Shown piece by piece: positions 47,776 through 58,795 of a stretch of DNA of 64,000 bases. The translations under genes were made by a program, and so were the position numbers. The DNA is from Populus alba (taxonomy: Eukaryota > Streptophyta > Magnoliopsida > Malpighiales > Salicaceae): NCBI RefSeq assembly GCF_005239225.2, contig NC_133300.1:13483875-13547874 (forward strand), read 5' to 3'. The notes beneath the pieces are model-generated. The model did no database searches. It saw only the letters and a program-made list of their open reading frames with translations, and had not been told where the DNA came from. Each line of letters starts with the position of its first letter. Positions within the stretch are counted from its first letter, which is position 1.

Positions 47776-49629
47776 GTAAGATATAAATTTTGGTTAATCA
47801 TTTATTTTTGGTTGTGCTGCCAAGAATAAAAAATTGAGAGAGCAACCAATAAATTGTTTTAAGCCTAGATGATTGATTATTGTTTAAATTCACTTCTTCA
47901 AGTCTATTTTCTATTAACAAATACTATATGTTGATTTTTCTTTTACTTTTTGATTTATATGCTTGTTTTATTTTTTGTATAAATCAAATCATAGAGTAAA
48001 GAGAAACAATAGTCCTATTTAAAGTATTCTGACAAATTAAAACTCATATTGTATGGATTCTTTCCCTCTATATTTGTGGTATTCTCCAACTAGTTTTATG
48101 CACCATTCTAAATATTGGTTAAAGCAAGTGATGTAAAATAAGACTAGAGGATGGACATAAATTTTACTTCTCAACCTAATTTGAGATTTGAATACTATTA
48201 GTAAGGGAAAAAAAAAGCATCTCTATAAATCTTTTATTGATTTTTGTGTGTGCAAAACTATGAAAAGTTAGATAGGCTATATATCTTAATATCTTACTCT
48301 CTTTTAGGAAATATGTATATCATCTAAAAAGATCCCACCACACTTATGTTAGGATCAAAATTTAAGGTCTTTTTAAAGATAGCTATGACTATGATAATAT
48401 GTGTGTGTACACACACCACCAACTCGTTGTTAGGCATGGAAGAACTATGTGGAATATCAATTTGCAAGTCATTTTAACTATATATAAATATAAACTCAAA
48501 CTTTTGATTAACTATTATACCGTCATACAATGCCAACATTTTAATGTAACTAGCTATGTGATCTACGTTCCATTGCGGGCTAGATAAAAAAAAAATTAGC
48601 TCAAGAAAATTATGCTTATTCAATGCAAGTGTGTTGTAAAGAAGGGGAAAAATTCCACGTCACGAGTCATAAACCCGATTGAGCCAAATATGTTGCGTTA
48701 ATTTTAATAAGATGATTAAAAAAAGATAGTAAAAGTAAAAAGACATAATAATAATAAAAAAAAAGGATAATGACAATAATGTGAGGGGAAAAAAATTTTA
48801 AAAGAAGGGGAAACAACAAAGCTAAAGTCTAAGCAAGCTAAAGGAAAAAAAAAAATTAGAACAAAATAGGATAGGTGTGCTCTTGGGCCTCGATGCTTGG
48901 TCCATTAAAAAAGAAGCCTTTTCAGCGAGCCAGACCTCTCTTGGATGAAGACATAAAAGAAAAAACTTTAATGTTAAAAAAACAATGAAAAAATAAAAAC
49001 TCAAGTCAATATAGATTAACTTATAAAACCCATAAACTTAGATATTAGATCTTGATAGTCTTATGGAAACAAAACTAAAAAACTTAATGAAGTCAAATTG
49101 TCAAACTACATTATGATGGATAATGAAATAATCAAAAGAATAACTAAAAAATATCTAAAAAGGGATGGAGTCAACCCATGTTAATCTTTAAAACCCGTCA
49201 CTCGGTCCATAGGACTGGGATTAGCCCATAGAAAGCAAACATGAAAAAATAATTAAACCAAGTCCCCAAAATAAAAAATGCTAGGGGGCAAAATTGAAAA
49301 AAAAAAATCAAAAGAATGAGGGTAAAAATTGAAACAAAAATCAAACTAGATAAAATATTGAGGAGTGAAATAGAAAAAATAATAATAAAATGATTAAGGA
49401 TAAAATGAAATAAATCAAAAAAACGAGGACCAAACTAAAAAATATTGAATTGAATCAAATTTGAGGGATGCTACTGGAAAAAATATTCAAAACAATACAA
49501 ACAATTTGCAATTAAGAGAATAAGGACCAAATTGGAATCAAAAGTTGATTAAAAAGATAGAAATCAAGTTTGAAAAAAAAAAGACAGAGAAAAGTAGGCG
49601 GAGAAGAAAAAAGTAAATTAGAAATCAAG

Positions 49630-49900
49630 TTTGCCGTTTTTTGCAAATTGTTCTTTGATTCACAAATTATTCAATTAAGTTTCTAATTGCTCACCATACT
49701 TTAAATTTTATGCACTTAAACCCTTGATTTGACCAATTAAACTTTTTAAAGTTCAATTTCAGTCCTCAAGCTTTGATTTGTTTCAATTAATATCCAAATT
49801 GACTTTAAAAACTAATTTTCTTTACATTAAGTTCTCAATAAATGCAATTAACCTTCCAGAACTCCAATTAAGTCATTAAACACCAATATAAAACATTTTC
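49630..49900. repeat. Segment similar to the 113 bp repeat family
   Basis: Recurring phrases (TTCAATTAAGTTTCTAATT, CAATTAACCTTCCAGAAC, CTCCAATTAAGTCATTAA) resemble the units at 10.8-11.4 kb, with poorer periodicity. Likely the same dispersed element family. Confidence 0.4.
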
Positions 49901-50265
49901 ACTATTGGGATCCTTTGTCAATTAAAATTGGGTTTTCAAATTTTTTTAATCTTGGACATTTTCATCTACTAGCTCTTACTTGGCACTTTGACATTTTCAC
50001 CAACAAAATTGGTCTATTCTGTTTAAACTTTCTTAATGTGTATTCTATTGTATATATTTTTATTTTATTTTATTTTATTCTTTATTTTTTGTGTGAGGTT
50101 TTAAAACTTAGATAGCAACAAAATTAAAAAATACTCGTATCCATATTAAATATTAGCACTCCTTTTTTTTTTTTTTTTTTAAGGAAACAGCCTAGGAGCA
50201 GCATAGTCTTATTTGTTTAGAGGTTTTTTTTTCCCCTGAAAGAAAAGTGAGTCTATTTTAACTAT

Positions 50266-50404
50266 TGGGCTTAAAGATAATCCAAATAGCCCAATACCTG
50301 ATATTAACATTCAATAGGCCCACCATAGCCCAAATATCAAGAAACCCTAACGAGATTGGCCGCTGCTATATTAATACCCAGTAGACCAACCACCAGAAAC
50401 CCTA
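50266..50404 (+). promoter_or_regulatory. Ribosomal-protein-type promoter: site II motifs and telo-boxes
   Basis: Site II elements (TGGGCY) occur at 50266-50271 and, reversed, at 50288-50293, 50317-50322 and 50327-50332. A telo-box AAACCCTAA is at 50342-50350 and a shorter AAACCCTA at 50397-50404. This combination is typical of plant ribosomal protein genes, where TCP and telo-box factors couple expression to cell growth. Confidence 0.8.
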
Positions 50405-50478
50405 TTGAGAGAAGAGTAGCGAGAGAGCTAGCTAGCTCATTCCTTGCATCAAAAGAGCTCTCTTGTAGCTGAAGGACA

Positions 50479-52062
50479 ATGGCAACAGCAAAATCTGTGA
50501 AGGACGTGTCTCCTCATGAGTTCGTCAAGGCTTACTCTGCTCACCTCAAAAGATCTGGCAAGGTATTTTGTTGCACATGGTCCAAACACAAAATTACAAG
50601 CATGGTTTTTGGATTTTTTCGTTTTAGATCTATTGTTTTAGTGATTGATAAATTGGGTTTATGTGAAAGCAGGTTTTGGTTGCTGTATTTTTTTTTTTAA
50701 TTGTGATATGTGCTTAATGTTTGAGCTGCGTGTTTATATTTATGACTCATAGGAATTTGTAGTTTATATTTATGGCTGATACATCTTGCGGAGTTCTGAC
50801 TGATGGTGCTGTTTGGTTTGTCCTAAAACAGTTTACGAACTAACCATTGATTGTTTCTGAACTGGATCACTATGATTGAAAGTATGGCATGTGTAAAATA
50901 TGCACTACTTGATTCAGTGATTTTGTAATAATAATTTTGGGAGGCAGATGATGATGAGAGGGGAGATAGAGAAGTGATTTGTGTTCATCTTTTAGAAGGC
51001 TTATGTGAGTTTTAGTGTATCAGGAGGTATCATACATGTGGGTCAACCATGGTTTAGTGGTGTGGTTGTTAAACTCCTGAAGCTGTAGTTTGTGGCTCGA
51101 ATGTTTTGAGAATTGCGTGTATACCTGTTTCAATTGATGTTGTATAGCCCTTTATCCTTGGTTTTCTCCTCCTTCGTATTGAAGGAAAGTAGTCTTTGAT
51201 TAGCACTGATAGAGACGTAAATCAAAGCATTTTATGAAGTTTCTGTCAGTATTTTGTGACTTTTGACTGAAAATCTTGTTTTGTTGTATTTCTGAACTTG
51301 TTAACTGCTGTGATATAATTAGTCATTAGTATGATTGTGGTTTAGGGGTTATGATCTATTTTCCTTCTCTGTTGATGAACAGATTGAGTTGCCACTATGG
51401 ACTGATATTGTGAAGACTGGTACATTTAAGGAGCTTGCACCATATGATCCTGATTGGTACTATGTCAGAGCTGGCAAGTCATTCTCTCCCTTGTGGGCAC
51501 AAGCTCATGTACGTTTTGTTTGGGGTGTTTGTGATGCACAGTTAATATCTTTTGCTTATAGGCTTGGTATTTAATCTTTATTGCAGCCTCCATGGCAAGG
51601 AAGATTTACATTAGGGGAGGCCTTGGCGTGGGTGCTTTCCGTAGGATATATGGTGGTAGCAAGAGGAATGGAAGTCGTCCACCTCATTTCTGCAAGAGCA
51701 GTGGTTCTGTTGCTCGTCACATCCTTCAACAATTGCAGAATGTGAACATTATCGATATTGACCCCAAGGGGTGAGCTACTTTCCTCGTATTTTTCAGTTT
51801 TTTTATAATTTGTCTTCAAATTATGCTTTCTAAGATTTTATTCGAATTTCAGCCTATCAAATATGCTCAGTTACGAAATCTTGCTGTGTTACCCTTGTCT
51901 TTCATTTCACAATTGAAGTGGATTGATAAACATAGATACACTGAAGAGTTGCATATTTGCTGATGTGTGTATTTTTGCTTTGGTAATAGTGGGAGGAGAA
52001 TCACTTCAAGTGGTCAACGGGATCTTGACCAAGTTGCTGGACGCATTGTGGTAGCCCCTTGA
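50479..52062 (+). CDS. RPS19: 40S ribosomal protein S19 (eS19)
   Basis: Four exons, 50479-50562, 51383-51473, 51587-51770 and 51990-52062, give 143 residues, the usual plant eS19 length. The protein is part of the 40S head and is needed for pre-18S rRNA processing. Recognisable blocks are [20 protein letters not shown] at the N-terminus, then [60 protein letters not shown] and [20 protein letters not shown]. Intron 2 (51474-51586) starts with GC rather than GT; only this donor restores the conserved junction VRAASMARK. Introns 1 and 3 are GT-AG. The ATG has a compact leader and the promoter has site II and telo-box motifs. No damage is seen, so it is probably an expressed copy. Confidence 0.96.
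51474..51586 (+). other. GC-AG intron in RPS19
   Basis: The exon ends AGAGCTG and the intron starts GCAAGT, the extended consensus for GC donors. It ends TTATTGCAG. Using GT sites nearby would break the conserved protein. The phase is 1, and the split Ala codon is restored. Confidence 0.88.
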
Positions 52063-52823
52063 TCATCAAATGTTGAGCTATGTTACAACTGTCGTACTCT
52101 AGGTTTCAGTTTCAATCCTGTGGAGAGATGTGATTGCAGCCACAAGATTATATGCTACGGCGTTTTTGGTCCCAACTATCAAATGTTTTTGATGTGAAGT
52201 GTTTTTTGTTAAGTTGCATTTCAATGATTAGGTATTTTTTGTCTTGCTGGATCCGATTTCTTACTTTTTTAGAGTCAAGTTAAACAAGCACCTATACACT
52301 TAAAAATACACTCTTTTTTTCGTGTCAAATCAGTATTGTAAAATCTAATCTTCCTTGATTTTATGTTTAGTTACCAGTGCTTGAGAGGTGACAAGATTGT
52401 TACTAAAAAGCTCCTCTCCAGTAAAACAGTTTTCAATTGTCCTGGAACTGGGGCTCGTTCCTCTGCAAATTTCGCTCCTTCTCGAAAGCTCTTGCAATCT
52501 TTCTTGAAGGGTCTCTTTGGGTTATTAACCTTCGCTGGGCCTCAATTTGTTTTCTAGAATCTAGGGTCAATTCCAGGGGGGCATTGGAGGATTTGATATT
52601 AGGAAGATTTGTCAAAAGAAAATAATTCACTCAGCGTAGGAGTGAACTAAGGCAGGAAAAAGTATTCCTGTAATTTTGGATGAAGATACGGATCTCGTGT
52701 GAGTCCTGGTATTGAGATTACAACTTCTACTAGTGAAAAGATTAGAGAACCATAGATACATGCAAGCAAAACCTTGAGTTTTTTCAGTGAAATTAGCTAG
52801 CATGCATGCAAATAGATCCTCCG

Positions 52824-53782
52824 AAGGATAATTGCATGTCTTAGCACACAGTGAAGTTTCCACTGGCAAGGAAAGGCTTTAAGAATAGGAACCATCGTCA
52901 TATTGAAGCTGCCATGGGTGCAACAAAGCAATCTTTTATAGGATTGGAAGGTGTTTTTTCAAGATCGGAAGCTATTGCAGACTAGGAGTGAAAGTACAGT
53001 GCAGTGGTTGTGTTCTAGTTTTTTTTGGATAATGATCGAGGATTTAATTAAACTGCAAAAGAAAAAAAGTACAAATTAATAAAAAAGAGAACATTAAAGG
53101 ACAACAAAGGAGTGAATGTTCCTCTTACTTCTATAACAAACATGGAAACGAAATCAGCAAAGTCTTGAGAAGCAGTGTATATAACATGAGATCCCACAAA
53201 CAGATGCAATAACAGCCCAAAAAGTCGTCACCTCCACAGTCAAGTACCAAGAAATTAATGAGTCATAAGCTATAGAGCCCTCCCCATTGCATCGTTAGTC
53301 CAAAGTAAAATACCCTCAGCCTTTCGAACTAAGTCAAGCCCCGTGTAAGGAAATTCTTCATTCTTTGACCGAAACCAAACTAAGTCATAAGTTTGTCCTT
53401 GATGTAGCGTGTCGCAAGTAAATAATTAAAACTAGTGTTACCAACATTAATTCACCGGTTACGAAACTTTCCTTCTGCCTTCACACACTTTCCATATGCC
53501 TTTTTATATTCCATCGCTGAGAGCACGAAGAAGATGAGCTCTTCCGCCTCTGTCAACTCTCTAGCTTCACTCAAGTCCTCTAAAGACTCAATCCGCTTTT
53601 GAATATAAGCCATCCGGGCGTCTTGATAAGGATAATATGCATGTCTTGGCACATAGTGAAGTTTCCACAGGCAAGGAAAGGCTTTAAGAATAGAAACCAA
53701 CGTCATGTTGAAGCTGCCATGGGTGCAACAGAGCAATCTTTTTCAGCATTGGAAGCTGTTGCAGATGATGAGTGAAAGTACA
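52824..53782. repeat. Pair of ~155-175 bp direct repeats
   Basis: 52824-52999 and 53628-53782 share GTGAAGTTTCCAC, GGCAAGGAAAGGCTTTAAGA and GAAGCTGCCATGGGTGCAAC, and both end near GTGAAAGTACAG. A shorter shared word, GATACATGCAAGCAAAA, flanks both on opposite sides. The copies are about 800 bp apart in direct orientation. Confidence 0.85.
53452..53706 (-). pseudogene. Unrecognised minus-strand open frame partly within a repeat
   Basis: An ATG at 53706 opens 84 codons with protein-like composition, including an acidic helical stretch RIESLEDLSEARELTEAEEL. Its first third lies in the repeat 53628-53782. I do not recognise a family. The other repeat copy does not keep the frame. It may be a gene fragment carried by the duplication. 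Confidence 0.25.
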
Positions 53783-53800
53783 GATACATGCAAGCAAAAT

Positions 53801-54082
53801 CTATAATTTCCTACATTGTCACTCCTGATTTCAAAAGGAAAGAAAAACTTTCCTATACTACCAGACACAGACACAGGACAGCTGCCTTGTTAAATTTCCT
53901 AGAATGTTTTCTTTTCCCCTTCAATATATATATAGCAGCAGTCATAAGAAGAAGAATATTTATGTCTCTTCTCTTTCTCTGGCTTATTGTTGTTATTTGA
54001 CTATCAATAGAGCATCAGGGCAAACTAATGAAACCCGGGTTCCAGGTATCTCTAGCTACAGCTATCCTTGTATTCTTTACTT
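53801..54082 (+). repeat. Left copy of the duplicated F-box upstream region
   Basis: This copy matches 54876-55192, the segment directly upstream of the F-box gene, over nearly its full length. Shared blocks include CTACATTGTCACTCCT, ACCAGACACAGACACAGGAC, GAAGAATATTTATGTCTC and AAACCCGGGTTCCAGGTATC. After TATTCTTTACTT the similarity stops, so no F-box coding sequence follows this copy. Confidence 0.9.
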
Positions 54083-54273
54083 CGATATACAATGTTTATG
54101 TTTTGTTAATATGTATATATATGTAGCCTGTGATTTAGTTTAATTAATTTTGTTAGTGTAGAAAATATGATCAGTCACCCACATTATAATTTCAAAAGAG
54201 ATAACAACAGTAAATCAAGCTGTTCTTTTTCTTGATCTTCTTCAACTTGAGGTTCATCTTCTTGCACTGTTTT

Positions 54274-54747
54274 TCAATAGTTCCAAAAACAATCAAGGTC
54301 CATTGATGCAACTAATGTAGAAGGTGTTGCATCTTGATCATCACCTGACCTTTTTCCCTCTTCAAGATTTGATATGACTGAATAGATTTCAGTATTCATA
54401 TCTGTAGTACTGTCTTGTGAGACACCGACCATATCCCTTTCAATCTTGAAACTTTGCTGCTTCATGTTTGTGCCTTGGTTTGCAATCAAGGCTCTTAAGA
54501 TCGAGTGGTCTTGCATTAAAACAGAACCTGAATTTTGTAAGTTTCCTGATACTGGGACAGCCTGAGGAGTGTAGAATGGATTCAAAAGTGGGATTCGCGG
54601 AAAAACCTCTAAAGGGTTTGTTGAAACTGCTAAAAGATGATTGCCGAAGCTATCAATTATGTCTTGTTGGTTTCTTTGAACATTAATGGGATTGGAGAAG
54701 CAGGGCACGTAGGCCGCCTCGGCCACTGGCTTAATCTTGCAATTCAT
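54274..54747 (-). pseudogene. NAC transcription factor C-terminal fragment (NAC100/ORE1-like)
   Basis: The open frame of 157 codons has no NAC DNA-binding domain but closely resembles, from memory, the activation tail of NAC100/ORE1-clade proteins: YVPCFSNPINVQ, ISNLEEGKR and the C-terminal DLDCFWNY. The natural stop is kept. DNA upstream of the ATG (54748 onward) does not encode the missing ~170-residue NAC domain. It is probably a truncated gene fragment. An expressed short protein without DNA binding, acting by dimer interference, is possible but unsupported. It lies antisense between the two copies of the F-box upstream region. Confidence 0.6.
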
Positions 54748-54761
54748 TACTAAATGGCAGA

Positions 54762-54778
54762 CCGGGTTTCATTAGTTT
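54762..54778 (-). repeat. Inverted copy of a 17 bp word from the duplicated region
   Basis: AAACTAATGAAACCCGG occurs on the plus strand at 54022-54038 and 55132-55148, and on the minus strand here, just upstream of the NAC fragment ATG. The three copies place this 17-mer at the borders of the rearrangement. Confidence 0.85.
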
Positions 54779-54875
54779 CCATTAAACTCTACTCATTGAT
54801 TGGTTGAGATTTATTTGTTTTGTTTTATTTTTGGTAAGGAGAATTAACGACAGCTTGTACAGATCACTTTTATAT

Positions 54876-55192
54876 AATATAATTCCCTACATTGTCACTC
54901 CTAATTTACAAAGGAAAGAAAACGTTTCCTAAACTACCAGACACAGACACAGGACAGCTGCCTCGTTATATTTCCTAGAATGTTTTGTTTTTCCCTTCAA
55001 TATATATGTAGCAGCAGTTGTAAGAAGAAGAATATTTATGTCTCTTCTCTTTCTCTAGCCTTTTGCTTTAGTGTAGGCTTATTGTTGTTGTTATTATTAT
55101 GGTTATTTGACTATCAATGGAGCATCAGGGCAAACTAATGAAACCCGGGTTCCAGGTATCTCCAGCTATAGCTATCCTTGTATTCTTTACTT
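54876..55192 (+). promoter_or_regulatory. Right copy of the duplicated region, 5' region of the F-box gene
   Basis: It ends 55 bp before the upstream ATG of the F-box gene, so it is probably promoter and leader. Compared with the left copy it has extra bases near 55060-55077 and an expanded TTGTTGTTATTATTATGG stretch. Confidence 0.7.
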
Positions 55193-55247
55193 GGCTACAG
55201 TTTCTGTTTTAAGGGTTTAGGGTTCTCTTGATCATCTGTTTTAGACA

Positions 55248-56955
55248 ATGATTGGTAATTTAATTTATTATTCTTTCATGAATTCTGATCAGGTCGAAGC
55301 CAGAAAGGAGGACAGGATAAGCCAGCTCCCCGATCGCATCCTATCCATCATTCTATCAAGATTACCCATGAAAGATTTGGTTAAGACCAGTGCTCTATCC
55401 AACAGATGGAAGCACCTCTGGGCGCTGAGGACCAACCTCAATTTTGATGTTGACGGCATCTTTGGAACCAATCATGAAAGGCCGGATTGCAGTTCAAAAC
55501 ATAGCAAACATTACGAGGAATTTAAGCTTGAATTCGCAAGGTGTGTCGATGGATTCTTGCAGAATTTCCAAGGCACAAAAGTAATTTCTTTCAAGCTGCA
55601 TTTCTTGAAACATCTTGGAGACACTTCAAACATTAATCGATGGATTAGTTCTGTGATTGGATTGGGAATTGAAGAGCTTGAACTTATCTTATCAGGCATG
55701 ACATTATTTTCCTATTATCATCATGGTCTATTAGGTGATGAATATTATAGCTTTCCCTATTGGCTTCTTCCCCATCCTAGTGATTCAAGAGTAAAGCACT
55801 TGCATCTACGAACTTGTGTTTTAAAACCTCCTGCTGATTTTATCGGATTCAACAAACTAATAACCTTACAACTGCACGACGTCTTTTTGGGAGAAGAATT
55901 TCTTGCATCTCTCTTATCCAACTGTTTGCTCCTTCAAGGTCTCATGTTGATACGCTGTAAACACATGTCCCTTTTAAAAGTTTTCAGTACTTCACTCCAA
56001 AATCTAGTGTTGCTTGATTGCTCCAACCCATCACCAGTTAAGGTAATAGCCGTAAATCTCACGGATTTTGAGTATAGTGGAGACATCATGAAGATCACTG
56101 TATTTGTTGCTCCTTGTCTGGTAAAGATCTATTTCAATTTCAATTCTATTCATGTGATAGACATGCCAAATGCATTATCCCACTGTGCAACATTTCCAAC
56201 TTTACAGACTCTAATCCTGCATCTCGACCCTTGGAAGGTACGTAAAGATTCAGAATTCACGAAGTGTAACTAACTTCCAATGATGACAATGAGAATCTGT
56301 TTTCTAATCTGCTTTTGTTTTCATTCAGGAAAAAAGATTACCACAAAGCGTGGACTCGCTCAAAAATCTGAAGCAACTAGAGCTATTTTATATCAGAGCA
56401 AGTAAGGTAGAGGATCTGTTGTGGGTTTTGACATATCTAAATGCTTGTCCCCTGCTGGAGAAACTTGATATCACGGTCGGTTGCTATATATTCCGTCAAA
56501 TCTAAAAGATTCTGGAGAAACACTTTATTTGAACTGTTTGTTATCAGCTTATATTCGACAGTTTGTTTTGCCAAAACAGTTGGAGTACAATTTTGTCTAA
56601 TATTGTGAATCTTATTGTGAGTTGTCTCTGTTGTCTATAGCTGAGCGGTGAAGAATTCCACAAAAATCAAAGAGAGATGCGAAATATCTGTGGATGCACA
56701 TATAGCAGACTCAAGAAGGTTCGGATGAATGGATTTAATGGTAACTGGTTCGAAATGGAGTTGATAACGCATATACTGAAAAGTGCAACATCCCTTGATC
56801 AAGTTGTTATCAGTCCCTTGGCTCTTTTTTATCTCGGAGGTGGAGAATGGAGTCGTTTTACTCCAGATGAGTCGTGGCATGAATCACGACAGGATGTTGT
56901 TAGAAAATCACTTCAGGAAAATGCTCCTGCTGGTGTTCATCTTGTAGTCTTGTGA
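55248..56955 (+). CDS. F-box/LRR protein, FBD-like class
   Basis: Three exons, 55248-56237, 56329-56475 and 56641-56955, all GT-AG with phase 0 junctions, give 483 residues. A start at the second ATG (55278, MNSDQVEARKE) would give 473 and is equally plausible. The F-box is at about residues 22-67 (DRISQLPDRILSIILSRLPM, then WKHLWA). It should bind SKP1/ASK in an SCF ubiquitin ligase. Weak leucine-rich repeats follow (VKHLHLRTCVL, FNKLITLQLHDVFLGEEFLA). The C-terminal part (LKKVRMNGFNG, MELITHILKSA, LDQVVISPLA) corresponds to the FBD-like end of plant F-box/FBD/LRR proteins. The substrate is unknown. The family is large and fast-evolving. No frameshift or stop is seen, so it appears intact. 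Confidence 0.88.
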
Positions 56956-57978
56956 TGCCAATTTCGCTTTCTTCTCTTCTTTTTTTCTTGGGTTTTAGTA
57001 ATTACTCGGTGTGAACAAACTTGGAACTGAGGGCTTTTTGCTCTTATTTGTTTTGAATTAGTCCCAAAGGAATAATTGCCTTCAAAAACTTAATCTTCTT
57101 CCAATAAACTAGGGGGAAAGAGGGGCACTTTTAGTGTAAACCAAATGCTAGAGTGAAGCAAATGTTTGAAGCAAAAGTGAGACCTATACCATTAAGCTCT
57201 TTTGCGTTAATATTTTACTAAGCAGTACTATGCCTGTTCTTCATCACCAGGCTTCAAGCTTGAAAGAAAAAGGGTATACGTTACCTGGTACAAGTCCATG
57301 TAATACAAAAGGGTACATATCTCTTGAGATTTTGTTCTGAAACAGAGGAGGGAAAACATGGGGTGGAAAGAAAAAAACATTTGAAGTCAACTCCTCCCTT
57401 CTGCAGAGCCGGTTGCATTGTGGTTGATATGAACATTCTCGCCATCAAGGTCCAAAGAGTTTTTTAAACCCTATCATTGCTCTCTCTTTTTTCATTCGAA
57501 TGGTTAAAAAGAATAAGATTGAATGAAAGGTCATTGATCTAGTGTTTGTTTTCTTAAAATCTGTATTTATTAAAAAAAAAAATTCAAATTGCTTGAGCAA
57601 GGTGGTTTATATATAACATTAGACTAATGATCAAAGTTTATAATTAATTTTAACGATTAGATTTGATAATATCTTGAGGGATAAATAATATCATTAAACC
57701 CTTTAACTTGTAAACCATAAATTGCTAGAGACTATATATATATATATATATATACTATTTAACATGACATTGGTAACATGATAGGGAATGGGGACAACAC
57801 TGGAAATCAAGAATTTGAAATTTGCAAGTACTTTTGGTGTCGTTTGCTACTTGAAATTGCAGTAAGAACCTCAAAATACATAGAAATACATGTATAAGCA
57901 GGACCACATCCCCCAATTTTCATATCATGTATCTATTGAATGATTTGGACCTTTGAATCTGTTTACGGTGCAGATTTC
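56956..57978. other. F-box 3' side and gene-free interval
   Basis: The first few hundred bases are likely the F-box 3'UTR. A TA tract lies at 57733-57754. No other feature is recognised. Confidence 0.4.
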
Positions 57979-58795
57979 TTAGTTCCCATATGCAACCTGC
58001 TCATCCCCCAGAATTATATTTGTTACAGATATAATCTTTCCACTTTGATTTTTCTGCCAATTCAATCTCCAAAACATGGCTCGATTCTTGACAAGCAAAG
58101 AGCCTGTACCAAGCCCTCCTCGATCATTAGCTCTCATCACTAAACTCCATTTAACTTTGCAGAGCCTTTTGTTCTGCCCTGCTCCGAACCACAAAAATTT
58201 CCTCTGGTTTGATGTTAACAATTTTGCAACTCCTTCTGGCACACAAAAAAATGGACATATAACAAAGAGGTAGAGCATTTAATACACTTTCGATTAAACA
58301 TACCCTACCGCCCATGCTCAAGAGTGTACCTTCCCATCTAGCCAATCTGCTGCTAAACCCCTAGTAGTTGGTTCGAAGAGATTCACACCTACACAAAACA
58401 GCTTCTGCCAAGAATTACTATACTGGACAGCACCGTTAATTCCGACAACCGAACTTTTGTAAGAGTTAGTTCTGAGCCCAGAAACAAATTCAAACCATTT
58501 GACGATCCTCTTAATTGTCTGCAGAGACTGAAGATTAGGAGGAGAAAAAATCAAGGTGTCATCCTTGTACTGCAGATGAGTAATACACTCTTCTTCATTC
58601 TTCAGTTGCACACCTTTAAAAATCCCACTAACTATACCTCTGTGGAATAAAAATGATAAATCCCCTGACGAAGACCTCGAGAAACAACAAATTCTTGAGT
58701 CAGCGAACCATTTATCATCACCGCCAATTTCAAAGTTGAAAGACATTGGTGTATGACATGTCTTCATTTTGTGCCAAACCCCATTTAAGACATAA
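57979..58795 (-). mobile_element. LINE reverse transcriptase remnant
   Basis: On the minus strand, several frames together give a non-LTR reverse transcriptase. MGFG, MINGSLTQEF and SRGLRQG come first. Then a YKDD replaces the usual FADD catalytic box (THLQYKDDTLIF). Then GGRVCLIESVLNALPLCYMS, RKFLWFG and RGGLGTGSLLVKNRAM, typical of the region after the RT core. Stops and frameshifts break it at several points, so it is inactive. Confidence 0.8.

Larger units (their letters stand above)
46349..50240. other. Intergenic between TPX2-like and RPS19 genes
   Basis: The start is the TPX2-like 3'UTR. The rest holds a 166 bp tandem duplication, a ~200-218 bp degenerate tandem array, AT-rich DNA, and 49630-49900, which resembles the repeat at 10.8-11.4 kb. 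The 143-codon frame at 46710-47141 runs across the tandem duplication and has the composition of translated noncoding DNA. No gene is supported. Confidence 0.45.
52063..53800. other. RPS19 3' side and unclassified duplicated DNA
   Basis: The first ~250 bp is the probable RPS19 3'UTR. 52370-52630 has near-coding base composition and overlapping 62-65-codon frames, none recognised. The segment 52824-52999 is repeated at 53628-53782. 53020-53450 reads on the minus strand like a decayed coding sequence, but no domain can be named. Confidence 0.4.

Noticed and set aside
48399..48420. GTGTGTGTACACACAC inverted repeat as a regulatory hairpin or terminator
   Set aside because: A short TG/CA microsatellite is palindromic by nature; no gene ends nearby.
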